Assembly (NCBI GenBank): GCA_007844125.1
Contig: CM017567.1
Coordinates: 33,513,665 to 33,577,664 of the forward strand
Source: Sinonovacula constricta
Taxonomy: Eukaryota > Mollusca > Bivalvia > Cardiida > Solecurtidae
Direction of reading: 5' to 3'
Length of the DNA: 64,000 bases
The notes beneath the pieces are model-generated. The model did not search any database. It was not told the origin of the DNA and saw only the letters and a list, made by a program, of their open reading frames with translations. A program made the translations under genes and the position numbers. This document shows positions 13,640 through 27,110 of this stretch, one piece after another (the first letter of the stretch is position 1; each line of letters begins with the position of its first letter).

Positions 13640-13830
13640 AATCGACACGTGGCGCAGGAAAATCATATTACTGAACCGAATAAATCTCGCAGCTACCCAT
13701 TTATACACCTGAATGGTGTAGAGCAATTCTGAGTAAACCCCTCAAGGAAACTTGCGGCAACTGACTGGGGTTCGAACCACTAACTCCATTATCTGTAGTG
13801 GTGTGTCCTACGACTGGACTTTACTACTCA
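13640..13830 (-). mobile_element. Diverged tRNA-type SINE remnant
   Basis: On the minus strand a B-box-like GGTTCGAACCCC is followed by a body with AAATGGGTAGCTGCGAG, a pattern common to mollusc and other marine SINEs from memory. No target-site duplication was found and the ends are uncertain. It belongs to neither SINE-A nor SINE-B. Confidence 0.45.
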
Positions 13831-14670
13831 TATATTCTTCATCGGTTAAGCCAAAAAGATGACGTTTACAAAACAAAAACAACGCCATAGTAGGGCCTTG
13901 GTGCCTATGGAGCCGAGTTAGGGTTAAAGCAGTTCAGGCCTCCATTGAGGACTGCTAAATATGAAAGTGCCCTACATGAACTGCCTGGTGTATTTTTTGC
14001 TTGTATTGTAGGTTCATGTTATTGACGTAAATTTGTTGTTCGCGGGAAAATGAAGATCGCCACTAAAATGCACTGCGTACATTCACTGTCCTCTCATGTG
14101 GGGACGAAAGCCACAATGAACCTGTTTAAATAAATCGGAACAACAGAAACACTGATTTTTTTTTAATTTTAAATTGATTTCATTCTTTAGACTTATGTTA
14201 TGAATTTTATTCATTGATATTTAAAATATCATATTTTAGAAATAATAACAAGAAACAATAACAAAACAACACCAGCAAAACATATTTGTGAATTAGACCT
14301 GACATAAACGTTGTCAAAGTCCGTTGATAGTAAAAAAAATATATTCTCGTTCTTGTTCAGACAAGAAAACACTTCACTTTTCACTCGATGTTTTATATCT
14401 GCGCTCCGATTACTGGTACTGTCTTTTGTGTGATTGTTCTTCTTTCACGAACTGCCAAGTTAAACCCTTCTTTCAGATGCGACCTGAATTGCTTGGGACA
14501 TAAGCCAAGTTTGTTGTTCTCCGCAACAATATTTACAATTGTCTATAGCACTTTCCCATTGATTATATGATTGATAGCGAATCTTCGGGGAATAATTTTT
14601 TTCTTCGCCATACTTCTCTTCAGTCGCCGATCTTTTCGTCGACATCGTAGTCGTCGTTCTCTTTTCTTAC
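13831..14670. other. No supported gene; possible coding remnant at 14400-14645
   Basis: On the minus strand, 14645-14460 reads MSTKRSATEEKYGEEKN... and an overlapping frame continues NNKLGLCPKQFRSHLKEGFN toward 14400. The two frames together look like an eroded basic protein fragment, but neither is recognised. Confidence 0.3.
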
Positions 14671-14671
14671 G

Positions 14672-14713
<42 letters not shown>
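14671..14713. repeat. (ATG/GAT)n microsatellite
   Basis: About fourteen GAT units. Confidence 0.95.
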
Positions 14714-14990
14714 GCATTTTTACAAAGCTTCTTAATTCGTTGCACCCAGCAGCACTGGTTTGTCTTTGATAAAGTCTATTAAGACGTTCCTATAGAAAAT
14801 AAAGCCGAACAGTGCGCAGCGAGTGCAAGGCTGCTATGTTTTATGGAAACGTTTAAATAGATTATATCCGACTTAGAAGTCCCCGCCTCACTTCTACATG
14901 TTCTACCAAAATGACATGTAATCCGCCCTCTAAAACTGCCGATCAAACTGTTATTGTCCACTTACACGTATCCTTTAGTCTACATCTGTA

Positions 14991-15095
<105 letters not shown>

Positions 15096-15145
15096 TGATA
15101 AAATGATCAAACAGAATGTAACAGAATATAAAGTAATGTATTGTG

Positions 15146-15147
<2 letters not shown>

Positions 15148-15227
<80 letters not shown>
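15148..15227. repeat. (TA)n microsatellite 2
   Basis: About 40 TA units. Tyr-Ile open frames across these tracts are artefacts. Confidence 0.97.
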
Positions 15228-15230
<3 letters not shown>

Positions 15231-15810
15231 ATGAAATCGGGTGCTTTATTCTCATAAAAACAAATCAGTATTTTACTGTTTAAAAAAATTAACTATACCA
15301 GCAACTTATCTTTGTATGTAGCATGAACAACTTAATGTATTATTTTATAAAAAATAGAACAAACATTGGCACCTAAATAAGCAATTAACTTTACATGCCC
15401 TGATCGGAAAGGTAAGTGTATAAAGTACTTGATGTATCGCTTCTGTTCTTGTGTTACTTAGTCAAACGAAATTTAGATTATCAGTAGTTACTGACATTTC
15501 TTTAAATTAAATAATTAAACTAAACCGAGAGATTAAAAAATTAAAATTAAAATTAAAACATTCAAGTACACGACAATACAACTTAAACAGCATGGCAGTT
15601 GGATTACATATTTATTCAGTACCTCCTGGACTATAAGCTGGGCAAAATATTTAAAGTTTACCTGTATGGAAAACATCAATATGGTTTGAATAGCAGTTGG
15701 CGAGACTTTAATAAACTGTAACCACTTTATCGGCCAGCAACTCGTCTATATTAACGGACTGCATAGCTGTGGGAATAAATAAAATAATATTTATATATTT
15801 ATATATGCTT
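15228..15810. other. AT-rich DNA without recognised feature
   Basis: Nothing recognised. Confidence 0.5.
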
Positions 15811-16064
<254 letters not shown>

Positions 16065-16604
16065 TTGAGAGAGATTTCAATGCACTTTGCTATCTTTTCC
16101 ATATTCTTACAAAAAATTGATGGACATGCTTTATACGTTCAGCCGTGCGTTAAATGTGCCGTGTGCAACTTGCAGTAGGTAAACATGAAAGTGCTTTAAA
16201 GTTAGGGTAAAAGCTTTCAGCAGTTAACCGTACTAAAATATACACATTATCAAAAGTAGCTTCGGCTATTCCATTATAATCAAAATCGATGCCCTGATAT
16301 GTTCACATATTCATCTTAGCTGACAAAATAGCCACAGTTTTGAATTTTTATAAAAAACAAATATTGCCTTTCGATAAGCGTATAATGCTACGGTAACACT
16401 ACCACAAATCATGATTTCGTCTTTGATCCTATCAGTGTTTGATTAAAGAAACATCAATACTCGCTGCATCAGAATCTCCAGAGGAAAATAGAAGCGGGTT
16501 GTCTTTTTCAACAGACAATTCTTATATGATAAAAATGGAATGTATATATTTGCGTGCTAAGTTTAATCGAATTGTTATACTTATTAAACGTACTGAATCT
16601 GTGT
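16065..16604. other. AT-rich DNA without recognised feature
   Basis: An open frame at 16439-16714 starts here but runs into the SINE and is not supported as a gene. Confidence 0.45.
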
Positions 16605-16895
16605 GTTTGGTTGGTTGGTACATGTATGTCGACCCAACAACTGTATTTGGGTTATTTGGAGACGGTGCCCACTTAAAGCAGATAAATTATAGAGTTTCCT
16701 TGGCTGTGAATTAAAAGCTGTAAACGCCTGAAATAATACCACACCCCGTTACAGTATCATGACACCGGGCCGACCAGTCGTGGAACTACTCTTATATTTG
16801 CATGTGCGTTAGGAAGGGGGCTGCACGATTGCCGTTTTTACGACCTTGGTTCAACGATGTCGAGGTCCGGTATCGAACCCCGGGCCTTCCGTTCC
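16605..16895 (-). mobile_element. SINE-B retroposon, diverged
   Basis: Minus-strand copy: B box GGTTCGATACC-like at about 16870, a CCACGACTGGTCGGCCCGGT block, then TCATGATACTGTAACGGGG and a GGTTGGTTGG-type tail side at 16610. More diverged than the 6396 and 20997 copies. Direct repeats were not found, so ends are approximate. Confidence 0.75.
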
Positions 16896-17725
16896 TGGAA
16901 GTAATGATTCTAAAACTTATGAATATTCTCTTCATTTAGCAGCTTAATGCAAACGTTTATTTGTAACACCGAAAGTTTGAAGACATAACCTGATTGATAA
17001 TGTCACATTAATAAAAGCTCTACGTAAATGAACGATGGAGATATTAGTGGTATCCAAACCCTGATTATATGGATAATTACTTCTTTAAGATGTGGAAAGT
17101 CCCGCTTTGTGAACAACTGTATTTGGAAGATAATATAATTGCTTGGAAAATGCACATAATCTCCCTATTAACCATTATTCTTAGAGACTTTTTTTCTAGA
17201 TATCGATTTCTGCAGCTGTAAGCCATCACGCCTTGATGTTCTGCATACAAATTAACTACTTTGAGCAAATATCTGGAGAGTAAACGACTCTTTATCAGCA
17301 GTATATATGGCCCAAACGATGTGCGTAGGCATTATATGAAATAATTAACAATGATAAATAACAGTGAAAACAGCACATGGAAATCTTTAACTGAGGAAAT
17401 CATACATGTAGATAAAACTGCGTAACAATAAACCTCGAGTGGACTCGATTCCTTATCTGGAGGTTCGCGGTTCGATTCTTGGCCCGGTCCCCGTTAACTT
17501 AAATGAGCTACATGTAGCCTACAATTCTGCAAGCGAAGGTTATTCTAAATAGTAATATCATTCCTAAGCGTCTTGAAAGGACTGTCACAATATGCGTTTG
17601 GCGAATATTAAAGAGCAAAGTGACAGAATTAAACGATTCAACGTAGACTTTAACTTGGCAAGACATATTATTTGCTTTCTTTCACAAAACAGCTGCTAAT
17701 ACATTAATACAGTTTTGAATGCTTT
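16896..17725. other. No supported gene; isolated B-box-like motif near 17467
   Basis: GCGGTTCGATTCTTGG near 17465-17480 resembles a pol III B box and may be a very old SINE head. Nothing else recognised. Confidence 0.35.
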
Positions 17726-17815
17726 TATATGTAATATAATATATATTTAATATATTATAATATAATAATAATTTAATATATAATAATATAATATATATTT
17801 TATATGTACCTTATA
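17726..17815. repeat. AT-only palindrome-rich low-complexity tract
   Basis: TAATATAATATATATTTAA-type sequence with many short self-complementary stretches. Confidence 0.8.
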
Positions 17816-17857
17816 TGTAATGTGATTGAAAACATACTGTCATTATAAATAGGAGTG

Positions 17858-18050
17858 GTACTGTTACTGACTGACCGTTCCAAGACGGTAACTGCTCGTT
17901 TTTTTGTTTTTGTTTTTGTGTGTTATGTCTCGTCTCTGTGTTTTTGTCACATTTACATTTACCTTGTTTGCAATAGTCTAAGAGTAGTTTAAATTTAAAT
18001 ATCTGTGATAATTTTGATAGGACCTTTTCATATTTACCTATTTACAGAGC
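17858..18050 (+). repeat. DHL family, copy 3 (type I), 5'-truncated
   Basis: Begins within the first hairpin (GACTGACCGTTCCAAGACGG). It keeps hairpin 2 and an ATG at 17925 encoding MSRLCVFVTFTFTLFAIV, then a stop where the best copies have a splice donor. The signal-peptide codons match the 63496 copy almost base for base over the first 13 codons. Upstream promoter-like sequence is absent, so this copy is probably non-functional. Confidence 0.75.
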
Positions 18051-18538
18051 CGGAAATCTTAATGTTTTTTTTTCTGTTTAATTAATATCTCGCTATTCTA
18101 GGCTGATTGTTTTTACGCAATTGAATAAAAACTTTGTTTACATTTGTGCCATTTTCAATGTTAAATACATGTATATTGTGTAATAGTTATAAATCATTGT
18201 CGTGTGTTTTTATTAACATGTCCATGCAATCTTGGGATCACATAACATGTAATCAAGGCATGTTGCACAGTTGAATATCTTGTTTTTATGTTGGTGTTTC
18301 TACCCATGGCACCTCTTTTTCATGAGACGTGGAAAAAAACATATCAGTGTGGTTTGTTTGGTGCTACATAATATATCTCTCCATTAATGCAAACCCGGTG
18401 TAATTTTTATTATTTGATCTTATAATATATAACACTATGACCCCTGTTTAACTGATTGTTGGTATTTAACCAAAGGACGCAACGTTAATTATGCATGTGA
18501 TATTACTGCGTAAAGCTACAGACCCCGGATGTTAAGTC
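18051..18538. other. AT-rich DNA without recognised feature
   Basis: Nothing recognised. Confidence 0.5.
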
Positions 18539-19450
18539 TATCAATACGGAATACAGTTAAAGAGGTAATTGCTTCTATGATTAATGCCTTCGCCCCTGAT
18601 TTAGCCGTCAGCTTCACTGACATATTACACCGATAAATCATAAATGGCTGACCGCTAAATGCGTTAACACGGGCAGATATCTGGGGAATAAGCAATGAGG
18701 GTATAACTTTATATTAAAGCAACGTTATTGCGATATAGCAGTCAAGTCGAGGTAAGTGCGGCCACACTGGTGGCCACAGGCACGGCATCAAATGCAAATC
18801 ATTTTGAAAGTTGTTTTCCTGTGTTATTGTAAGTTTAAAGAGCTTATTATATGTGGTTTAGAATACAGACCGCTGATTTGCTTTGCAGCCAATCTTGCTG
18901 TTGCGAAACACATTAACATACTTATGCCGAAATAAGTAGTATATACCGAGATATTAGTGGGGATTTACCAGGGCATTATAATTATGTCCATAAATAAGTA
19001 TCAATTCGTAGCATGTTCATACATTTCTTTGATTACGAATGGATTGTCTAATTTGATGCAAATGTTCTCAGCACGTGTGTGTGCGAAGTGTACATCGCTT
19101 ATGCATGTATATACAAATTATAACAAATATTATGACGGATGAGCTATAAATTGCTGCTAACATCCTGCTTTCCTTAAAGTAATTTATACAAACCAATTAA
19201 TTTTACTCCTTAAAGTGCGCAATAAACCGCTCTGTGTCATTCTTTGATCTCAGAGAGCCGACCTTAATGAAAAGTTTTACTTTACCGGGACTGAAAATGG
19301 CGCCGTAAAAGGATATATTCATTGGAACTGATAGAAACGCTTACGAAAAGAAGACTGGAAGTTGGCAACACTATTACTTAATTAACTTTACTTTGAGTAT
19401 TGCAAACATTCTTTGAAGTTTAGAAGTTGCTGAGGATATTTTAAAAAATA
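18539..19450 (+). repeat. Landmark module M1 of the segmental repeat
   Basis: Contains ATACGGAATACAG plus AGAGGTAATTGCTTC at 18545-18575, a GATAAATCATAAATGGCTGACC block near 18635-18655, and TGAAAATGGCGCC at 19292-19304. The AGAGGTAATT to GGCGCC distance is 738 bp. The module at 44645 has the same motifs 737 bp apart. Non-coding as far as can be seen: the ATGGCGCC is followed at once by TAA. Confidence 0.7.
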
Positions 19451-20984
19451 CTTTTCGAATGGGCCGATAGATATCCGCTAAGTTGAACATTATTTGCACG
19501 ATTCTAAATAGGGTTATATCCATGCTATAGATTTTCAAATACTAATTGATTAAAAGAAAATGAGGAAACTAACCAAATTAAATTTATACCTTTAATTATG
19601 TTCTTGATGTCGTTGCCCTTAAAAAACAAGAATAAAGTTTTCAGTTAAGAAAGCCTATTTAACAAATTCAAATTCTCCAACTGTCAGGAAAATGTCTGAC
19701 ATTGTATTACTTTAAGCCTTAATAGAAAACTAGAATTAGCTATTTAGCATAATGTTAAGAGATGGCATGATAATTGCATAGGCAAATAAACGCATGCATG
19801 CACACAGTATCCTGCTGAATGATAATATAATATCAAAAACACAATGGAGCAAGAGAAAGAAAATCATGCAGTAAGTTTTGCAACAAAATATAACTTTTTT
19901 AACCGATTTTTTTTACTTACAGAAATGTATATATCTAAGAATAAATACCAATACATTTACTATAGTAAGTACAAAGCTTATCCAATTTCTTATAAAACTT
20001 TCACTTATTTGATAATAGTAAAGTTATTTTAAATTTTGAGGTGATATGTAAGTTGATTGTACTATAATTAATCTATTATTAATAGTAGTGGACAAACGCA
20101 AAGTCACTTGGAAGATTATTTCCTGAAACTTATTAAAACCTTATTACATCTAACAACACTATGTGGATATACTGTAACTGTAACTTCCAAAAATCAACAT
20201 AGCTAACTGCTCTATTGACATCAATACATCTCATTGTCAAAAGCAGACCACTGTCAGTGTATGAACTTCTGTCAAGATGTATTTTATGCATTTTGTACTC
20301 GTAACAGTAAAATACATACCACCCAAAGATTGCCTTCTTGATATTTATTCCATCAACTGAATTGACTTCGAACACAATTATTTATAAAACAACGTAAACC
20401 AACATATCGATATAAGATCCATTAGGACATAATTGATTCACCAGTGTGCAAGAGCATTATTTTACTGATCGTTTACAAATACGCAAAAACAGATCTATTG
20501 ATAGATTAAAACACATTACATTAGACAAATATCGCTAAATGGCGTTTAAATTCAGGAAAGAAACCTAATTAACAGTTACTCCCTTGTGTGAAACAATAAA
20601 TCTAGATTAATTGATCAAATCGCATTGGGAACAGAAAGATAATTAAACCATATTGGCAAACAGAAATGAAGAGAATCGACGGGAATTTATACATTGCTGT
20701 CGTTTGGGCTTAGATTTCAAGACAATACAAATCTGGGGATTAATAAATACGCAAAACAGTAACTATTCCGTTGGGACAAAATCAACTGCGGTAATTATTT
20801 TTGAATGAGTATATTAATAAGATGGATGACAAATACATGTACGTCGTTCTTAACATTGAATCACTAACCTGCATGTACCATACACACAGGTATGTGATCA
20901 TGGTACTCGTATAATCTGCACATAGTGTTCAACATTTGAAGTTTATTTACACATTATTTTTTGTTAATGTCTATAATTTGATTT
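19451..20984. other. No supported gene
   Basis: The best open frame is on the minus strand at 20133-20375 (MFEVNSVDGINIKK...). It has no recognised domain or splice context. Confidence 0.45.
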
Positions 20985-20996
20985 GCAACAAATATG

Positions 20997-21247
20997 TGTG
21001 TTTGTTGGGTTTATCATACCACCAACAGAATTTCAGTTATCTGGAGATGATGTCCACTTAAAGCAGATATAGTGTTGCCTTCACTGTGTATCGCATGCAG
21101 TGAACACCCAGTCACATTATCCTGATACCGGTCCTGGAACTATCCTTATATTTCATGAGCGGGGTTAGCAAGGGAGGTATACCACTACCATTATTTACGA
21201 CCTTGGTATGTCGCGGTCCGGGATCGAACATGGGGCCTCCTGTACCC
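20997..21247 (-). mobile_element. SINE-B retroposon with perfect 12-bp TSD
   Basis: Direct repeats GCAACAAATATG at 20985-20996 and 21248-21259 bound a minus-strand SINE-B. The B-box-like GTTCGATCCC is at about 21220-21230, followed by the TGACTGGGTGTTCACTG and CACAGTGAAGGCAACAC blocks, and the tail is CCCAACAAAC. The A-box end of the head is lost, so it is 5'-truncated like the 6396 copy. Confidence 0.92.
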
Positions 21248-21259
21248 GCAACAAATATG

Positions 21260-22960
21260 ACGCATATATATGAATATCATTCGCCAAAAGGGGTAAATCA
21301 AGTCAGAACGTATTGATCTATATTGATATAAAGTGACTGAGTACACATGTATGTGTTTTATAAAATCTCTAAACTTTAGGTTCTCGTATATGTCTAAATT
21401 ATAGAAGTATTGTCCCATCTTTTGCAAAAATAAGGCAATTTATATGAACCAAATAAAGACAAAACCTATGATTTGTATAATTTGCGATGTTTTTCATGTG
21501 TCCATGCCTAGTACAAGTTTAAAAATTTAATTTGACGTAAATATATTATATGTACTGTAAACACTTTCAACAATCACACAACTACATGTATAGAAATGAC
21601 TAAATTACTATTTGGTTTAAAACATAGATCGATAAAACATGTCATGTCTTACCAGCTTCTAAAATCCATTAATTATAAAAAAAAATATTCAGAGTTTGGC
21701 TCATCAGTAACTGAATAAAAAATCTTAACATGAGCTTATAATTATCGTGTCTGTCGTTGCTAAGAAGGGTGTGGTTGGTTGGGATCATTGACTGGCATGA
21801 TTTCCATACCTGCAGTAGCAGTCATTGCACTACATCAGATCATGATTGGGCATCTAAATTATAAATATCTTTTAATTACCAGTCGTAATATCGAACAAAG
21901 CATATCATGTATCATGTCTATAAACTGTGTATGTTCTGCCGTTTGTTTACGAAAGTTTCATCGTCTTGATATAGTAAAAAAAATTCGCAAAAAAATGTAC
22001 ACTGACATTATATGCGACGCAACGTTATCATGAAATTGTATGAAATGCCAAACAGGGACTAAGACAGTAAAGCCACTGTCTGGAATCATACAAATGACAA
22101 ATTGCTACTGAAAATTGCAAACATCGATAAACTGGTTGTTTAGACAACAGCGTATTTGGTACTGGTGAAGGCATTAACATGATTAAGTTCGTTTTATTAT
22201 TTTGTGCCTACACAGTACGCGAAAACATGCATTACAGTATTACGCCAACTATCAAATGATATATGAATGTATGATATATGATATAAAAATGCATGGACAC
22301 AAGTTAATTAATGCATACAATATAATATGCGATTAATTATGATGTCATAAAAAAAGGATTTCATCACACGTATTTTCAATGTGCATTATATAATGAAGGC
22401 GTTTATTTTTAAACTGTTAGGATAAAATGTATGGTTAATTTATGTATTTTCGCACAAAATTGATTCACTTGCAAATTAATTTACTAGGCAATTTTAAAAG
22501 CAGTGTTATTTTAAGTCGACAGTGGTAATTATTACGGAATTTATCAGAGTTTTGATAATTAGTGAAGGTAAAATAAAATTTCTTTACAGTGTCTTATACT
22601 TTCAATAAAGTCTGAAAAGTAATTAAGCATCGTAATTTCTCCACGAAACATTCATTTGTATTATAAAACAGACTTTAAATAGATAGCTTAATTTACGCGG
22701 ATTGAACATGATGTCATTTAATTACCACAATCCTATGATTGAATACGTTAATTATAGGGGCCGCGTTTGATGACAAAGGTAATATTATTTTATTTTTTAT
22801 CTGAATATTCCATTAAATCGTTTAGATTAGGAACATTTAGGATAATTTAGAAATAAAATTACATGTTGCAGTTGCATCACAATAGGCATAACATTAATTA
22901 TTGAAAAAGGAAACGGTAACAATTATAACGTAGATGTTTTAAATAAACATAATGAATAAG
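21260..22960. other. AT-rich DNA without recognised feature
   Basis: An 84-codon plus-strand frame at 21779-22033 is not recognised. Nothing else seen. Confidence 0.45.
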
Positions 22961-23215
22961 AATATATGACAAAATCCTATGAGCATTGCAACATATACCA
23001 AGAAATCAAAAGCCACAGGACAATGGAATTCACATTTAAACCGAATGTATAAGTAAGAATAAATCTGTAATGAAACATTTAAAAAAAAAACGAGCAAACC
23101 CGACAGTTACAGCTTTAGAACGGTCAATATAGACCGACTTGGTGCTTAAACTGGTTTTACAGAGCTCTAACATTGCACTTTATTCCTGATGGATTTCTCA
23201 AATGCAAGCAATTAA
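22950..23215 (-). repeat. DHL family, copy 4 (type II), with open 33-codon frame
   Basis: On the minus strand the leader core (AAGCACCAAGTCGG region, diverged) is followed by an ATG at 23078 and a 33-residue frame MFHYRFILTYTFG... ending QCS-stop at 22977. The same frame, same length and same ending occur in the 38330 copy. The encoded stretch is hydrophobic and signal-anchor-like. A second in-register hydrophobic string (MLIGFCHIFLF) overlaps the end in another frame. Confidence 0.7.
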
Positions 23216-24218
23216 AAGAATACCGATGTATTGATGTTTCATTTAGTATTGTATATCAGTGTTTTGTATCCCATTTTCCTTGACATCTTAGCCGAAAAGC
23301 CGATGTCTTCCTAGAGATTGGAATATACTTTTTAATTAGCTGCTGCACAGTTGCACTTTTCGGAAAGATTTTTACTTGATCACATCTTTAGGATTAAATG
23401 ATTACTGACAATTTTATTGCTTTAAGTGGCTAACTCAACTATATATATAGGTTTTTGTCTTCAAGCGTCAACTTATTTACACTATATTAAATATTATATT
23501 ATTTATATAATAAATATATTAAATATTAACGCTATTTCCCATGGTTACAGTATCGAAACGTGTACGACTAATAACCCCCTTTTCAGATTTTCAACAAGAG
23601 CTTTGACACTTTTACGCACTTTCACGATACCTCTAATGTCCTCTTGAACTCTTTTGTTTGAAAGTGTCCCTGTAAATATAATAGCCTGGACATAAATATT
23701 TGGCTTTGTTACAAACACATTTGACAATCTGTCCAGAAGGAAAGCACCAATTCAGAAAGTAGCTTTAGCTATTCGACACATCATTTGAAATCATTTCAGA
23801 ATATCATAGGTAAGGCATATCATGAAGAAGATCTATATTTTTTAAAGTTTAGAATAATATGGTTTTTCTTCACGCATCATCATGGTCAAACAATCTTCCC
23901 TGATGACCCGAAAACCGTTCCTATATGTTTCTTTATTTGTGAAAAATGTATGTCGTGTATTCATTTATGTGCCAAATTCAAGGTTTGTCGTTAAAATAGC
24001 ATTTTGAATGAACATTCATTGTATTCATCTTCAAAATACGAAAATGATGCTTCCACTCATCAGTTATGCAGTGCACACCATTCTCTGTAGAGGAGTAATA
24101 ATCAACTTTAAAATGTAAAAAGCAAAAACAACACCTATCATTCTAGAAACAGACTGCCAAAACTTGGAGCAGCGACACATGTAAGCAATGTCATCATTCA
24201 CTATGCACTACAAAGGAA
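23216..24218. other. AT-rich DNA without recognised feature
   Basis: Only short open frames. Nothing recognised. Confidence 0.5.
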
Positions 24219-24422
24219 GGGTGCATTTCATCATAAATCTTAAGATCGATTGTAAAACATCCTTAAATTTCGGTCTTCCGATTACACCCCTTTGAGTTTC
24301 AACAAACTGTCGTAAGTGTAATTGGTAGCAATTTGACCAAAATCGTATATGAAACGCTCTTAAGACGGAAAACCTTTCTGATGAAGGAAAAACGATTTTA
24401 AGATTTATGATGAAACGCACCC
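24219..24422. mobile_element. Short inverted-terminal-repeat element (MITE-like), copy 1
   Basis: The ends are inverted copies: GGGTGCATTTCATCATAAAT at the left pairs with ATTTATGATGAAACGCACCC at the right with a single mismatch over 20 bp, extending to about 30 bp. The interior has no coding capacity and matches the reverse complement of the element at 32264 over a GTGTAA..ACTGTCGTAAGTGT-type block. No clear target-site duplication. Confidence 0.82.
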
Positions 24423-24989
24423 GTTATATTTAGGCTTTATTTTTTCAGACTTTGTGTACTTGTACAACGTAAATTGATTTGCATTGAAAACGATGATCAA
24501 AGAAAGACGTTTTCGGGTCTAAACACTTTTTTTTAAAATTGCCTAATTATATTGCACATCAAAAGTAAGAGGTTTTCTGATTACATTCAACATTTATACC
24601 ATGATATTTGCTTTTATTGATCTAATCTGTCAGTTCTGTAAGCGGGAGGCATTTAAATCTTTGGATTGGCTGTATTCCATATCAATATTTTGCGCAGCGT
24701 TACACTACTGCAAATCATGTCTCGGCCCTTTAATCTCTCCTGCAGCGATGATTCAATCAGCATCAATAATCTAAAAGCTGCTTGGCAAAGTAAGAAAGTG
24801 CAGAAATTATGATAACCTAAGGAGTCCTTGAATGTTTGCAAATACATACTTATAGGAACGCTTTTCTTTTTTTCTTCACTGAGAGCTGATCGCTTAATCT
24901 TTTAATAAACAGTGATTGCGTATTGCATGGTCACTATTTCTAAACTAATTCGTGTATTCGTTATTTATTTGCATACTCAACATCTATCT
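24423..24989. other. AT-rich DNA without recognised feature
   Basis: Nothing recognised. Confidence 0.5.
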
Positions 24990-25136
24990 GTCATAATCAG
25001 TTGCATATGACGATGATAAATCATCTATTGCTGGCCGTTTATTGGTTTATTGGCGTAACAAGGTTGGCCCGCTGTTTAATTGATTATCAAAGAGAACTAT
25101 CGGGGAATACCGAATTTCCTATTACATATACATACT

Positions 25137-25230
<94 letters not shown>

Positions 25231-25238
25231 GTGCGTGC

Positions 25239-25336
<98 letters not shown>

Positions 25337-26000
25337 AGTCAATAGTCTTAAAATCTTACATGCCCGACACAGGCGGGCTTAGTAGTATTTGCTTCCTTCA
25401 ATATAATTGATTCGTAGATAATGTCAGTTTGTGGAGTTCATATATCTAGATAATAATATTGTACGTGGCAGTTGTTCAAAGCAGCCATTATCGCTATTGA
25501 TGAAGCATAACCATAGTTATATTGCTATTAATAGTGCACAAAAAAAATATTTTCCGCATGGCATGGAGTGACATTTTAAATGGTCGCATGAATCAGCGTT
25601 CGCTCTAATGTGTTCGTGCAATTATTATTATGTATTATTTAAGCTTACTGCAGAAGTTACAAAGCGCACTTGCGCTTAATGTACATCGCTAATAGGTGGC
25701 GACTTATAAGAAACTGCTGTGACGGATGAGGCATAAACTCCGGTTCGTTTCCCAACATCATGTTTCGCTTATACTAGCTATATTTACCAATTAATTTTAA
25801 GCGGTATAGTGCACGCTTTATCCCGAAGCCGGCATTCAATCTCCAATCTCACACTACCGCCTTAAGAAACGACTTTAATTTACAGGGATTGGGAATGGCG
25901 CCGTTTGAAGATAGGAAGTTTAAAGTTTATCAAAAGGCTTACGAGAAAGACTGTAAGTTTTGCGCATCTATTTTCATTAATAACATTTTGACTTTTGCAA
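24990..26000 (+). repeat. Landmark module M2 of the segmental repeat, with microsatellite insertion
   Basis: A GATAAATCATCTATTGCTGGCC block near 25012 and GGGAATGGCGCCG at 25891-25903 match the M1 and 44645 modules in order. The compound microsatellite lies between them. After the ATG at 25895 this copy alone stays open (MAPFEDRKFKVYQKAY...), to 26119. The other three copies stop within a few codons. Confidence 0.55.
25137..25330. repeat. Compound microsatellite (CTAT)n-(GTGC)n-(GT)n
   Basis: About 94 bp of CTAT, 48 bp of GTGC/GCGT and 52 bp of GT in direct succession. Open frames across it are artefacts. Confidence 0.97.
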
Positions 26001-26990
26001 AGATTAATTTAGATGAGTTGATAGTTAGATGTAGGGTGAATATTACAAGCGATATGGTGTTGCTAAGCAAGCAGTTATGCGTTGAGGTTTGTAATTTTTT
26101 TTTTTATTTCATCCACTAATGATATTTAAGATTAACAACTGATCTCATAGCTGTGGTGTCTAAATGTATGCCAGACCAACTTAAGCAAATTACTCATTTT
26201 CTGGATAGCTTGCAATTACCAAATGGCTGTTGAACTGAACTTCTTGGTTTAAGTAACACTAATAAAACCGATTCGTTTTACGCACAGTGGGTAAATATCT
26301 AACACAGTGTTTGTTTAAGTTTGATTACACCCAATAATAAGCACTGTATCATACTGTCATACACATAAAATATATGCGTTTTGTTTATTTAGTTAAGATG
26401 CATTGCCACACATGTAGATACCTACTTATCTACCTACGAATATAAGTATGTCTAATAAAGATCAAATAAACACCAAAAATGTGTTGCCCCCAATTTTAAT
26501 TCACTTAAATCGGATAGGACTTCGTAATGTTAAGATTTTTACATTTTACACATATATACGTGTTCGAACCACAAATCATGTCATGTCTCGCATTTCTCGT
26601 ATGTCTGCAGTTACTAGACTGATAAACAGAAGGCTTTTTCTACCCTGCTCTGGCTACAGTACAATAAGTACTGTTACAGGAAAACATTATAATTATTTAG
26701 TCATAAACGCATGTCCACAAATTTATATGTATATAAGGAAGCAAAAGCTAAGATTGGTTTGACGGTTGAATTCCCCGTCTTTTGAAGTATAGGCCCCTTA
26801 CAAGTCGGATTCTCTTCTCGATTGTGGCAAGATAGTTTTTGTGACGAGGTCTACAAACTAACTTACAGTGCGCCGGTGGTTCTACTCTGACATATGACTG
26901 GGACCTTGGTCCACAAATAATTTGCGGAACGCGGCCCATATGAAGATTATTCAATCAGAGGAATGACAAAAAAGGTAACTAAAAAGGGGT
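26001..26990. other. No supported gene
   Basis: A 104-codon plus frame at 26448-26762 and a 68-codon minus frame at 26748-26954 are unrecognised and have no splice support. Confidence 0.4.
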
Positions 26991-26994
26991 TATC

Positions 26995-27110
26995 AAAATA
27001 ACCACATATATTTAAATCTAAACTATCTGTAGACCAAGGCAAAAAGGTAAATATAAATGTAAATAAAACAAGAAACTATTTTTGTCTCATAGATCAGAAA
27101 TCGATGTCTG
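26995..27110 (-). repeat. DHL family, copy 5 (type I), remnant
   Basis: The minus strand retains the TTTACATTTATATTTACC...GCCTTGGTCTACAG signal-peptide block and the ATTTAAATATATGTGG block that follows it in other copies. The ATG region is mutated and the hairpins are not recognisable. Confidence 0.55.
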